A DNA stretch of 64,000 bases from Rhodospirillaceae bacterium. GTDB lineage: Bacteria; Pseudomonadota; Alphaproteobacteria; GCA-2731375. The stretch is from positions 1 through 64,000 of the forward strand of contig JABIWH010000006.1 in assembly GCA_018701215.1 (NCBI GenBank), read 5' to 3'. Of this stretch, positions 27,373-36,334 are shown one piece after another (position 1 is the stretch's first letter; each line of letters opens with the position of its first letter). The notes below the pieces were generated by a model. It made no database searches, was not told the origin of the DNA, and saw only the letters and a list, made by a program, of their open reading frames with translations. The position numbers and the translations under genes were made by a program.

Positions 27373-28671
27373 CTAATTCCCGTCAGGGTCGGAGTATACC
27401 ACCTTGCCATCAACAATGGTGCGCCAGGGACGGCCCTGCACGGGGCGGTCATGATAAGGCGTATTCTTGGCCTTGGAATGAAAACGTTCCTCGTCAATGC
27501 GCCAAGGCTTGTCGGGATCAAAGATCAACAGATCCGCCGGCGCGCCCGGCGCCAACTTGCCCCCCCGCAGGCCCAACAGATCCGCCGGGCGGGAAGTCAT
27601 CTTGGCCAATAAATCCGAAAGGCCCAGGGCGCCGTTGTGATACAGCTCCAACGCCAGGGGCAGCATGGTTTCCAAGCCGATGATACCGGTCGCCGCCAGT
27701 TCGAAGGGCAGACGTTTGGACTCGGCGTCTTGCGGATCATGGCAGGAACAAATCACATCAATGGTGCCCTCCGCCAGGCCCGCGACCACCGCCAGGCGGT
27801 CATCCTCCGCCCGCAGGGGCGGTGCCGTCTTGGCAAAGGTGCGGTATTGCCCGACGGCAATTTCGTTCATGGCAAAGCTATGCACCGCCGCCGCCGCTGA
27901 TACGGGCAGACCCCGCGCCTTGCCCCGCGCCATGGCCTCGATCGCATCAGCCGTCGAAAGACAAGCCGCGTGATAACGCCCGCCGGTCATCTCAACCAGA
28001 CGCAAATCCCGTTCCAACATGATGGTTTCCGCCTGGGTCGGGATACCGGGCAGGCCCAGGCGCATGGCCACTTCGCCTGCGTTCATCACGCCGCTGCGGG
28101 CCAGGGCGGGTTCCTCGGGGTAATGGCAGATCAGCAACCCGAAGGCGGAGGCATAGCTGAGTACCCGGCGCATAACCTGGGCATTGTCGATGGCGCGGTC
28201 CGCATCCGTGAAGGCCACCGCGTCGGCCTCCGCCAGCAGGCCCAATTCCGCCATCTGTTCGCCCAATAAGCCCCTGGTGATTGCCGCCATGGGATGAATA
28301 CGCACGGATGCTTTATCCCGCGCCTGACGTTTGATGTATTCGACCAGGGCCACGTCATCGATCACCGGCTCGGTGTTCGGTTGCACGATGATGCAGGTGA
28401 CGCCGCCGGCGGCGGCGGCTTCGGAAGCCGAAGCCAGCGTTTCCTTATGCTCGGCGCCGGGCTCGCCGACGAAGACACGCATGTCGATCAAGCCAGGGCA
28501 GAGCACCCGTCCGGCGCAATCCACCACCGTCGTGCCGTCGGGCACGCCGTCGTTAAACAGATCCGGTCCCAGACCGGCGATCCGACCATCCTCGGTCAGC
28601 AAGGCGCCGGAAGCATCCAGGCCGCTGGCCGGATCGATCAGGCGGGCATCTATATAGGCTACCGCGCTCAT
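27373..28671 (-). CDS. pyrX: Dihydroorotase-like protein with degenerate metal site (PyrX type)
   Basis: 432 residues in the dihydroorotase fold. In active enzymes the first strand ends DxHxHxR; here it is LCPGLIDMRVFVGEPGAEHKET near residue 60, so both metal histidines are lost. Later positions are also changed: VHSFAMNE near 264 in place of PHY, and SCHDPQD near 310 in place of DHAP. The pattern fits non-catalytic PyrX/PyrC' proteins that assemble with aspartate transcarbamoylase. It overlaps pyrB by four bases. A working dihydroorotase should be encoded elsewhere. Confidence 0.85.
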   Translation of the reverse strand: MSAVAYIDARLIDPASGLDASGALLTEDGRIAGLGPDLFNDGVPDGTTVVDCAGRVLCPGLIDMRVFVGEPGAEHKETLASASEAAAAGGVTCIIVQPNTEPVIDDVALVEYIKRQARDKASVRIHPMAAITRGLLGEQMAELGLLAEADAVAFTDADRAIDNAQVMRRVLSYASAFGLLICHYPEEPALARSGVMNAGEVAMRLGLPGIPTQAETIMLERDLRLVEMTGGRYHAACLSTADAIEAMARGKARGLPVSAAAAVHSFAMNEIAVGQYRTFAKTAPPLRAEDDRLAVVAGLAEGTIDVICSCHDPQDAESKRLPFELAATGIIGLETMLPLALELYHNGALGLSDLLAKMTSRPADLLGLRGGKLAPGAPADLLIFDPDKPWRIDEERFHSKAKNTPYHDRPVQGRPWRTIVDGKVVYSDPDGN

Positions 28672-29687
28672 GACGCGGCCTCCCCAGGCCCTTCCGGGCG
28701 GCCATTTGGCGCGGCCTCTTCCGGGCCGACAGGCGGTTGGTTGGTGCTACGCCGGGACAGCAGATCCAGCACCGCCATTCGAACCGCCACGCCCATTTCC
28801 ACCTGCTCGCGGATGACACTGCGGTTTATATCGTCGGCCAGGTCGCTATCAATTTCCACGCCCCGGTTCATTGGCCCCGGATGCATGATCAACGCTTCCG
28901 GCTTGGCCTTGGCCAGCTTGGCCTGATCCAGGCCATAGAAGTGATAATACTCCCGCGTCGAGGGCACATAGGCACCGTTCATACGCTCGTTCTGCAGGCG
29001 CAGCATCATGACAATATCGACGTCTTTCAGACCCTCCGCCATGTTATGAAAAATCTCGACCCCCATCCGCTCCACCGCGCCGGGTAACAGGGTTGGCGGG
29101 GCGATGGCGCGGACATGGGCACCCATGATGGAAAGCAACATGATGTTAGAGCGCGCCACCCGGCTATGCAGTATATCGCCGCAAATGGCCACGGTCAGGC
29201 CATGCAGATGGCCCAGGCGGCGGCGGATCGTCAAGGCATCCAGCAACGCTTGCGTGGGGTGTTCATGACTGCCATCACCGGCGTTGATGACGCTGCAATC
29301 CATCTTTTGGCTTAACAGGGCAACGGCGCCCGAATGCGGGTGACGCACCACCAGGGCATCGGGGTGCATGGCGTTCAAGGTCGCCGCCGTATCGATCAGG
29401 GTCTCGCCTTTTTTGATGGCCGAGGCCGTGGCTGACATATTGATGACATCGGCACCCAGGCGCTTGCCGGCCAGCTCGAACGAGGTTCTGGTACGGGTCG
29501 AGGTTTCAAAAAACAGATTGATCTGTGTGCGTCCGCCCAGGATCGAACGCTTTTTATCGACCTGACGGTTTTGCGCCACGTACTGGTCGGACAGATCAAG
29601 GATCTCGGTAATATCGTCGGGGGATAGCCCCTCGATACCAAGGAGATGGCGGAAAGGCAGATCGTTCGAAGTTAATTCATTCATCAA
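28668..29687 (-). CDS. pyrB: Aspartate carbamoyltransferase catalytic subunit
   Basis: 339 residues. Carbamoyl-phosphate loop FFETSTRTRTSFELAGKRLGAD near residue 55, HPTQALLD near 142 and HPGPMNRGVEIDSD near 275 are intact. It condenses aspartate and carbamoyl phosphate in pyrimidine synthesis. It has about 25 extra C-terminal residues rich in Pro, Glu and Gly. Its stop overlaps the start of the degenerate dihydroorotase (ATGA), so translation is coupled, and the two products probably form one complex. Confidence 0.95.
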   Translation of the reverse strand: MMNELTSNDLPFRHLLGIEGLSPDDITEILDLSDQYVAQNRQVDKKRSILGGRTQINLFFETSTRTRTSFELAGKRLGADVINMSATASAIKKGETLIDTAATLNAMHPDALVVRHPHSGAVALLSQKMDCSVINAGDGSHEHPTQALLDALTIRRRLGHLHGLTVAICGDILHSRVARSNIMLLSIMGAHVRAIAPPTLLPGAVERMGVEIFHNMAEGLKDVDIVMMLRLQNERMNGAYVPSTREYYHFYGLDQAKLAKAKPEALIMHPGPMNRGVEIDSDLADDINRSVIREQVEMGVAVRMAVLDLLSRRSTNQPPVGPEEAAPNGRPEGPGEAAS

Positions 29688-29764
29688 AAGGCGATCTTAT
29701 AGGATTGACGGCGCCGGGGTGCAATACTATCGCCGCCATGACAGTACAGATTTGGAGTGAGACC

Positions 29765-30487
29765 ATGAGTACCCCGAACCCAGGCCGCCTGGACCCGACA
29801 GGCCGCGTCATCATGCTTTCCGGTGCCAATCGCGGCATTGGCGCGGCCATCGCCGAACGTTTGCACCAGGACGGCTATCTCCTCAGCCTCGGCGCCCGCG
29901 CGCCCGAAAGCATGGCTGAACAAGCGGGCGAAAACTGCCTCTGCCATGCATTCGATGCGTTCGATCCCGAATCGCCCCAGGCCTGGGTCGATGCCACCTT
30001 TGCCAAATTTGGCCGCATTGACGGCCTGATCAATAACGCGGGCATCTCCGAAGCGTTCGGCTTTGGCAGCGGCGACGAGGCGAAACTGGACCGCATGCTG
30101 GAGGTTAACCTGAAGGCGCCCTATCGTTTGATCAGGGCCGCCCTGCCCCATCTGAAGGCGGCGGGCAGCGGGCGCATCGTCAACGTCACCTCATTATCGG
30201 GCATCCGCTATAAAATGGGCTCGGCTGGTTATGCCATGTCCAAGTTCGCCGCCAACGGCTTAAGTTCCGCCGCCCGCGCGCAGTTTTGGGGCGACGGCAT
30301 CCGGGTCACGGCGGTCGCGCCCGGTCCGGTGAATACCGATATCATCACCGATCTGGGACCACTGAGCCGGGAAGATATTACCACGCCGGAGACCGTCGCC
30401 GATGTGGTGGCCATGGTTCTGGCCTTGCCCAACAATGCCTCCGTCGCCACCGTGCCGATCAACTGCTTGTTCGACGCTCTGCCGTAA
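29765..30487 (+). CDS. Short-chain dehydrogenase/reductase, tandem copy 1
   Basis: 240-residue SDR: SGANRGIGAAIAERL near residue 19, NNAGI near 86, a Ser in TSLSGIR near 137 and YAMSK near 149. It is closely related to the next gene along its entire length, sharing GRLDP at the start and APYRLIRAALP in the middle. The ATG at 29765 has GGAGTGAG before it and gives the N-terminus matching copy 2. Substrate unknown. Confidence 0.9.
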   Translation: MSTPNPGRLDPTGRVIMLSGANRGIGAAIAERLHQDGYLLSLGARAPESMAEQAGENCLCHAFDAFDPESPQAWVDATFAKFGRIDGLINNAGISEAFGFGSGDEAKLDRMLEVNLKAPYRLIRAALPHLKAAGSGRIVNVTSLSGIRYKMGSAGYAMSKFAANGLSSAARAQFWGDGIRVTAVAPGPVNTDIITDLGPLSREDITTPETVADVVAMVLALPNNASVATVPINCLFDALP

Positions 30488-30513
30488 AACTCGATATGAA
30501 AGAAGATGAAGCA

Positions 30514-31230
30514 ATGAATGTACCCAACCAAGGCCGTCTCGATCCGGCGGGCCGCGTCATCATGGTATCCGGCGCCAACCGCGGCATTGGCGCCGCCATC
30601 GCCGCCCGTCTGCGCCAGGACGGCTATCACCTTAGCCTCGGCGCACGCACGCCCGATGACATTGCGATCGCAGCCGGCGATGATTGCCATCATCAGGCCT
30701 TTGACGCCCTTGATGCCGCATCGCCCCAGGCCTGGGGCGATGCCACGGCGGCGAAATTCGGCCGTATCGACGGCCTGATCAACAATGCCGGCATCGCGGC
30801 GGCATTCGGTTTCGAGGATGGCGACGAGGCGGATCTGGACCGCATGTTGGAGGTCAATTTAAAAGCGCCCTATCGCTTGATCCGCGCCGCCTTGCCCAAT
30901 CTAAAGGCCGCGGGCAGCGGGCGCATTGTTACGGTTACCTCCCTAGCCGGCATGCGTTTCAAGCGCGGCTCGCCAGGCTACGCCATGTCCAAGTTCGCCG
31001 CCATGGGCCTGAGTTCCGCCGCCCGGGCGCAGTTCTGGGATGACGGTATCCGGGTCACGGCGGTGGCGCCAGGACCGGTCAACACGGACATGATGCCCCA
31101 GGGCTTCACGGCGGAAACAGCGACCCAACCGGAAACCATCGCCGATATCGTCGCCACGGTGATTGCCATGCCCAATAATGCCTCGGTCGCATCCGTGCCC
31201 ATCAACGCCGTATATGAGCCCCTGCCATGA
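30514..31230 (+). CDS. Short-chain dehydrogenase/reductase, tandem copy 2
   Basis: 238-residue paralogue of the preceding gene with SGANRGIGAAIAARL near residue 17, NNAGI near 84 and YAMSK near 147. The two proteins align without large gaps, which points to a local duplication followed by divergence, most visibly in residues 45-60 and the helix after VNTD. The ATG at 30514 matches the start of copy 1; an ATG at 30496 is also in frame. Its stop overlaps the DUF423 gene start. Confidence 0.9.
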   Translation: MNVPNQGRLDPAGRVIMVSGANRGIGAAIAARLRQDGYHLSLGARTPDDIAIAAGDDCHHQAFDALDAASPQAWGDATAAKFGRIDGLINNAGIAAAFGFEDGDEADLDRMLEVNLKAPYRLIRAALPNLKAAGSGRIVTVTSLAGMRFKRGSPGYAMSKFAAMGLSSAARAQFWDDGIRVTAVAPGPVNTDMMPQGFTAETATQPETIADIVATVIAMPNNASVASVPINAVYEPLP

Positions 31231-31607
31231 GTCCACGATGGCCCCTCTGCTTTGCCGGCCTATCGGCTGCCCTGGCGGTCTTTATCGCCGCCGGCGCGGC
31301 CCATGATCTAAAGGAATGGCTGGGAACGGAGGAGCTGACACGCATCCATACCGCCGTGCGCTATCAGATCTGGCATGCCCTGGCATTGTTGGGCACGGCG
31401 GCATTGGCGGCGGTAAAGCCAACGGCGTGGTTGCGGGTCGCCGCCTATGGTTTCGCCGTGGGCAGTATCTTGTTCTGCGGCGGGCTTTACCTGTTGTCAT
31501 TTACGGGAATTGCTATCTTTGGCTGGCTGGCGCCCCTGGGCGGGCTGGCGTTCCTGACTGGCTGGCTGGCCCTGGCGGGCCATGGCTGGCGTGGCATGAA
31601 GCTTTAG
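31227..31607 (+). CDS. DUF423 membrane protein
   Basis: 126 residues with four membrane segments. AALAVFIAAGAAHDLKEWLG near residue 13 and RYQIWHALALLG near 45 are the DUF423 signature (YgdD type). The usual AFGAHAL phrase is altered to AAGAAHDL. The function of the family is not established. The start overlaps the second SDR stop by four bases. Confidence 0.88.
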   Translation: MSPRWPLCFAGLSAALAVFIAAGAAHDLKEWLGTEELTRIHTAVRYQIWHALALLGTAALAAVKPTAWLRVAAYGFAVGSILFCGGLYLLSFTGIAIFGWLAPLGGLAFLTGWLALAGHGWRGMKL

Positions 31608-31614
31608 AGACAGC

Positions 31615-31782
31615 CTAAAAGCAGCCGAACCGGGTCCATTGCATGGAGATGAAATGTTGGATCAGGCCTTCCATGAAAAATGACCAGACAGGCGTCAAGG
31701 CCCCGGTTGCCGCCGCAGCCAGGATTACGCCAAAAACGGCGCCGCCGCCTACAATGGCGATATTCGCGGACCTGTTTTCCAT
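31615..31782 (-). CDS. Possible small single-pass membrane protein
   Basis: 55 codons from an ATG at 31782. Residues 7-28 (IAIVGGGAVFGVILAAAATGAL) form one hydrophobic segment, followed by an amphipathic tail ending in FGCF. No strong ribosome site is seen and the frame stays open for another 94 codons upstream, so the gene is uncertain. It converges with the DUF423 gene, ending 7 bp from it. Confidence 0.4.
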   Translation of the reverse strand: MENRSANIAIVGGGAVFGVILAAAATGALTPVWSFFMEGLIQHFISMQWTRFGCF

Positions 31783-32275
31783 GGCAGCATCATAGCCCAA
31801 AATTGGGCCACTATATAGTGGCAAACCATGGCCCTGATTTCGATCCTGATGGCCGCCCACTGACTCCGGCCCCTCGGCGGCCCTCAGTGTCACATTGCGG
31901 CTGCCGGCGGCGATCATCTGGTGACCCTGGCCATAATGGCGCGTGAAGAGGTGGCGATCCCGGCGGGTCAAGGCGCCGCCATCACGAATGGAATCGCCGC
32001 CAAACGTGATCTGAACCGGCCCTATGGCGGGGAGGTGGAGGCTGGTCGGCGGGTAAGTTTGCAAGCCTTCATGGCGGCGGGGAACCGTTCGCCAGAATAA
32101 AGCCTGGAAAAACCCTCAATAGTGTTGGCAAAGGCGGTGATTTCGTGAAATATACGCCCTGGACCGGTAATAAAAACCGTTCTGAAGTTCTATTCGTATG
32201 CAAACCGCCGATTTTGGAAATCTCTTTCCCTGACCGGCGGCGGCAAACGACAAACAATCAGGGAGGATTGATGTA
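31783..32275. other. Stretch without a recognised gene; promoter of the LIV operon
   Basis: About 490 bp. Two long open frames lie on opposite strands: the minus frame continuing from the small protein above, and a plus frame with an ATG at 31936 and stop at 32100 (54 codons, including NGIAAKRDLNRPYGGEV). Neither has a clear ribosome site or a family I know. The last 170 bp are AT-richer and probably contain the promoter and leader of the binding-protein gene at 32276. Confidence 0.4.
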
Positions 32276-33604
32276 ATGAACATTCTTAAAATGGGGCCCG
32301 GCAAAGCCGGGCTGCTGGCGACCGGATTGGCCGCCGCGGTGAGTTTCGCCGCACCCGCGAATGCCGCCGACGAAGTGGTGATGGCGGTTCCAACATTTCT
32401 AACCGGCGCCGGCGCGCCGGCCTTTGGTGTCCCGGCCCGTAACGGCGCCGAAGTCATTATCGAGGCGATCAACAAGGGCAAGCTGCCCGCGCCTTATAAC
32501 AACAGCGGCAAGGGCTTGGCCGGCCGTCAGATCAAGGCTGTGATCTATGACGAATCCGGGGGCGGCGTGAAGCAGGTCGCTGAATTCCGCAACAAAGTGC
32601 AGAAACAGGGCGTGGACCTGTTCGTCGGTTATATCTCTTCAGGCACTTGCGCCGCCATCACACCGGTGGCCGAGGAATTGAAGATGCTGACCATTTTCCC
32701 GATCTGCGGTACGCCGCGGATTTTCGAGGAAATCAACAAGACGCCAAAATACGTCTTCCGCACCATGGGCCACGCGACGGCTGATGGCGTGGCCGAGGCA
32801 TTGTACGTCAAGGCCAACATGCCGGGCGTCAAGGGCTACACCGGGATCAATCAGAACTACGCCTGGGGTCAGGATTCCTGGCGCGATTTCGATCTGGCCA
32901 TGAAACAGTTGATGCCGTCCGTGCCCGCATCGGACAAGGCGCAATGGCCAAAAATCTTCTCCGGCCAGTACGGCGCGGAAATTTCGGCCCTGATGCTGTC
33001 GAAAGAAAAGCTGGTCCATTCCAGCCTCTGGGGCGGCGATCTGGAAGCCTTCATCTTCCAAGGCTCGGCGCGCGGTCTGTTCCGCAAAAAAGATGTGCTG
33101 TTCTCGGTGGCTGATACCTCCGTCTATCGGCTTGGCAAAAAGGCGCCCTTCGGCTCCATCCTTGGCGCCCGTGGCCCATACGGCATCTTTGCCGCCGGTG
33201 TCGACACGCCGCTGAACAACTGGTTCCGCAAGGTCTATATTGACCGCTATTCGGTACCGCCCGTCGGTGGTTCCTATCAGGCCGCCCAAGGCGTTCTGGC
33301 GGCGAAATACGCCTATGATGCGGCAGCCAAGGCAAATGGTGGCAAGTTCCCCAACAAGGATCAGGTTATTGCCGCCTTGGAAGGTGCCACCTATCAAGGC
33401 ATTGCCGCACCGGTTCACATGAACCGCTCCAACGGCCATCAGGCCGCCACCAAGCACATGATCGGCGTGCTGCAGTGGGACAAGGAAGCGGGCGAGCCCA
33501 TCATGACGAAAGTCACCGAATTTGGGCCTGACTGTGTCATGCCGCCCCCGGGCGTCAACGGCACGGAATGGCTGAAAGGCGGCATGAAGGGCGCTAAGTG
33601 CTAA
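32276..33604 (+). CDS. Branched-chain-amino-acid-type ABC substrate-binding protein (LIV system 1)
   Basis: 442-residue periplasmic protein with signal peptide 1-31 (cleavage after ANA). The mature protein begins DEVVMAVPTFLTG and has the type I periplasmic-binding fold with YISSGTCAAITPVAEE near residue 123. It is longer than a typical LivK (about 370). GGGAGG precedes the ATG. The ligand is not evident; the downstream lyase suggests an organic acid or sugar acid rather than an amino acid. A strong hairpin separates it from the permease genes. Confidence 0.9.
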   Translation: MNILKMGPGKAGLLATGLAAAVSFAAPANAADEVVMAVPTFLTGAGAPAFGVPARNGAEVIIEAINKGKLPAPYNNSGKGLAGRQIKAVIYDESGGGVKQVAEFRNKVQKQGVDLFVGYISSGTCAAITPVAEELKMLTIFPICGTPRIFEEINKTPKYVFRTMGHATADGVAEALYVKANMPGVKGYTGINQNYAWGQDSWRDFDLAMKQLMPSVPASDKAQWPKIFSGQYGAEISALMLSKEKLVHSSLWGGDLEAFIFQGSARGLFRKKDVLFSVADTSVYRLGKKAPFGSILGARGPYGIFAAGVDTPLNNWFRKVYIDRYSVPPVGGSYQAAQGVLAAKYAYDAAAKANGGKFPNKDQVIAALEGATYQGIAAPVHMNRSNGHQAATKHMIGVLQWDKEAGEPIMTKVTEFGPDCVMPPPGVNGTEWLKGGMKGAKC

Positions 33605-33614
33605 CAGTGTTACC

Positions 33615-33655
33615 ATCCGGGGGCGTCACCTTTGACGCCCCCGGATATTTTTCTG
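33615..33655 (+). terminator. Intrinsic terminator/attenuator after binding-protein gene
   Basis: A 14-bp perfect stem (33615-33628 with 33633-33646), a 4-base loop CCTT, then ATTTTTCTG. It lies 11 bp past the stop and before the LivH gene. Such hairpins let the binding protein be made in excess over the membrane subunits. Confidence 0.85.
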
Positions 33656-33688
33656 TATTTGATTTTTCAATAAAATAGCGAGTTCGTT

Positions 33689-34585
33689 GTGCAAGAGCTG
33701 ATCGTCATCCTGGTCGACGGCTTAGTGTTTTCATCGTACCTGTTCATGGTCGCCGTCGGCTTGACGGTGATTTTTGGTGTGATGAAGATCCTGAACGTGA
33801 CCCATGGATCATTCTACGCCTTTGGCGCCTATATGTCGGCCACCCTGATCGGGGCCTATTACAAAACCGATTGGCCGGAATTCGGCGGTTTCCTGGCGAT
33901 ATTCGCCGCAGCGCTGATCGTAGGTGTGTTCTTTGGCATCATATTGGAACGGGGCCTGCTGCGTTTCCTCTATCACCGGGACGAACATATTATCGTGCTG
34001 GCGACCTTCGCCATGTTCCTGGTGTTGGAAGACGTACTGTTGTTGATCTGGGGTACGGATCCCTATTTCGCGTTCGAGCCCATGTCGTTGCTGGGATCGG
34101 TCGATATTGTCGACCTGACCTTCGATGTCTACAGCCTGACGCTGATCGGCCTCGCGGCAATTGTTGGCCTGGGCCTGTGGCTGGGTCTGACCAAGACCAA
34201 GTGGGGCAAGTTATTGTTGGCGGTTATTTTCGACCGTGAGATCAGCCAGGCCATGGGTATAAATGTGACCGTGGTCTTCACCGTCACCTTTGTCATTGGC
34301 GCCATCATGGGCGCTTTGGGCGGGGCCTATATCGCGCCAACCATATCCGTGAGCCCGGGCATTGGCGTCGAGGTGATTGTCCTGGCCTTCGCCGTGGTGG
34401 TGATCGGCGGCATGGGATCGATCCCCGGCGCCATGATCGGCGCTCTGCTAGTGGGCATCAGCCGCGCCGCGGCGGTGCATAAGTTTCCCGAAATTGAACT
34501 GTTCGTAATCTACGCCATCATGGCCATTGTTTTGGCCGTTCGGCCTGAAGGTCTGTTCGCCCCAGCCCAGGCCAGGAAAATTTAA
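33689..34585 (+). CDS. ABC permease, LivH type (LIV system 1)
   Basis: 298 residues, about eight membrane segments. NVTHGSFYAFGAYMSA near residue 35 is the LivH hallmark, and GGMGSIPGAMIGALLVG near 235 the cytoplasmic loop contacting the ATPase. The start is a GTG at 33689; no ATG fits the family N-terminus. Its last base overlaps the LivM start. Confidence 0.9.
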   Translation: MQELIVILVDGLVFSSYLFMVAVGLTVIFGVMKILNVTHGSFYAFGAYMSATLIGAYYKTDWPEFGGFLAIFAAALIVGVFFGIILERGLLRFLYHRDEHIIVLATFAMFLVLEDVLLLIWGTDPYFAFEPMSLLGSVDIVDLTFDVYSLTLIGLAAIVGLGLWLGLTKTKWGKLLLAVIFDREISQAMGINVTVVFTVTFVIGAIMGALGGAYIAPTISVSPGIGVEVIVLAFAVVVIGGMGSIPGAMIGALLVGISRAAAVHKFPEIELFVIYAIMAIVLAVRPEGLFAPAQARKI

Positions 34586-35529
34586 TGCGACATGTAGACA
34601 AAACAGTTACCGGTCTTACCATCGCTTTTGCGGTGTTGTTTCTGGCTGATTTTTTCATGGCCGAATGGGTGCGCTTCATCGGCCTGCAAAGCCTGGCGCG
34701 TGGCGCCGTTGCCCTGGGGCTATTGGTATTGTGGCGCACGGGCTTGGTTTCCTTTGGGCACGCGCTGTATTTCGGCATCGGCGCCTATGCCGCCGCCATG
34801 TTGACCCTGATCGGCTATCACGACGCCTTTTTCCTGGTTTTCGCGGGTACCTTGGCCTCCGGCGTCCTGGCCTTTCTGTTGGGCTTTCTGTTGCGCCGCT
34901 ACCGGGCGATCTTTTTCGCTCTGTTGAACATGGCTTTTTCCATGATCCTCTACGGTGTCATCGTGAAGACCGAGGAACTTGGCAGCACTGATGGTTTCTC
35001 GCTGCATCCACCGACTTTCCTAGGTTATGCCCCGCAAGGCGAGGCCGTGCAGACCACCCTGTTCATCTTTACGCTTGTCTTCACCTATATCGTCACCGTC
35101 GGCGTGCATCTGTACCTGAAGACCACTTTGGGCGGCATGAGCATGGCGGTCCGGGAGAACGAGATCCGGGTCGAATATCTGGGCTATTCCGCCGAAAAGG
35201 TAATCCACGTCAAATACGTCTTCTCCGGTCTGGTGGCAGGCTTTGGCGGCGCCATCATGGCGTTGGCGATTGGCCAGGTTGATCCGGATTCCATGGCCAA
35301 CTGGAATGTTTCCGGCGAATTCGTCTTCATCACCATTCTCAGTGGCATCGGCAACGTAGGCGCGACGTACATTGGCGCCCTGGTGTTTGAATTGATCCGC
35401 ACCTATGCCTTTGAGTACGCGCCGCAGATCTGGCAATTCATCCTGGGCGGTTCCTTGTTGGCGATTATCATGTTCCTGCCCGACGGTATCTGGTCCCTGG
35501 TCGACCGTCTACGCAAGTCGGAAGGGTAA
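34585..35529 (+). CDS. ABC permease, LivM type (LIV system 1)
   Basis: 314 residues with eight or nine membrane segments. LVSFGHALYFGIGAYAAAMLTL near residue 53 and AVRENEIRVEYLGYS near 187 (the ATPase-coupling loop) define LivM. The start overlaps the LivH stop (TAATG), implying coupled translation. The YAFEYAPQIWQFILGG end is typical. Confidence 0.9.
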   Translation: MRHVDKTVTGLTIAFAVLFLADFFMAEWVRFIGLQSLARGAVALGLLVLWRTGLVSFGHALYFGIGAYAAAMLTLIGYHDAFFLVFAGTLASGVLAFLLGFLLRRYRAIFFALLNMAFSMILYGVIVKTEELGSTDGFSLHPPTFLGYAPQGEAVQTTLFIFTLVFTYIVTVGVHLYLKTTLGGMSMAVRENEIRVEYLGYSAEKVIHVKYVFSGLVAGFGGAIMALAIGQVDPDSMANWNVSGEFVFITILSGIGNVGATYIGALVFELIRTYAFEYAPQIWQFILGGSLLAIIMFLPDGIWSLVDRLRKSEG

Positions 35530-35536
35530 GGCTGCC

Positions 35537-36334
35537 ATGACCGTAGTTCTAGAAGTTCGCGATCTGCAAAAGACCTTTGGCGCCGTTGTCGCCGCCAAGG
35601 ATATCAACGTCACCGTTAATGAGCACGAAATCATCGGCATCATCGGCGCCAATGGGGCCGGCAAGACCACCTTCGTCAATATGGTCACCGGCTACCTGAA
35701 GCCCACGTCGGGTCATATTGAATTCGCTGGCCGTAATATCATGGGCCTGCCGCCACGGGAGATTACCACGCTGGGCATATCCCGCTCGTTCCAGGTGCCC
35801 CAGGTTTTCGCCTCTGAATCGGTATTCGACAATCTGTTGATGGCCTATGCCATTGCCGAGGTATCGGGGATGGGTCTGCTTTCGCCGCTCTATAACGACG
35901 AGCGCGCGGCGCGGGTCGATAGTCATCTGGACCGCTACAAGATCGCCGAATACCGCAATGCCACCGCCTCCACCCTGCCTCAGGGAATTCGCAAATTGCT
36001 CGATATCGCCATGGCGGCGGTCAGCAAACCGACCATTTTGATGCTGGATGAGCCGACATCGGGCATCTCGGTCGAGGAGAAATTCGGCCTGATGGACATC
36101 ATCATGGAGGCCCTGCGCCAAGACGAGACCACGGTGTTGTTTATCGAACATGACATGGAAATCGTCGAACGTTACGTCAGCCGGGTGCTGGCTTTTTATC
36201 AGGGTCAGGTGATCTGCGATGCGCCAACGGCGGAGGCCTTGGTGGACCCGGGCGTCAGAGAGTTCGTGATCGGCGAGGAGTATCACCGTACCCGGACGGA
36301 AGCCGCTAACGGCGGGGGTGATAACCATGCTTAA
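35537..36334 (+). CDS. ABC ATPase, LivG type (LIV system 1)
   Basis: 265 residues. Walker A GANGAGKTT near residue 38, Walker B ILMLDEPTSG near 162 and an H-loop IEHDME near 195. The signature loop reads TLPQGIRKLLDIA in place of LSGGQ, a form I know from some alphaproteobacterial members. The start at 35537 is 8 bp past LivM; the longer frame is non-coding in appearance. It overlaps the LivF gene by eight bases. Confidence 0.9.
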   Translation: MTVVLEVRDLQKTFGAVVAAKDINVTVNEHEIIGIIGANGAGKTTFVNMVTGYLKPTSGHIEFAGRNIMGLPPREITTLGISRSFQVPQVFASESVFDNLLMAYAIAEVSGMGLLSPLYNDERAARVDSHLDRYKIAEYRNATASTLPQGIRKLLDIAMAAVSKPTILMLDEPTSGISVEEKFGLMDIIMEALRQDETTVLFIEHDMEIVERYVSRVLAFYQGQVICDAPTAEALVDPGVREFVIGEEYHRTRTEAANGGGDNHA

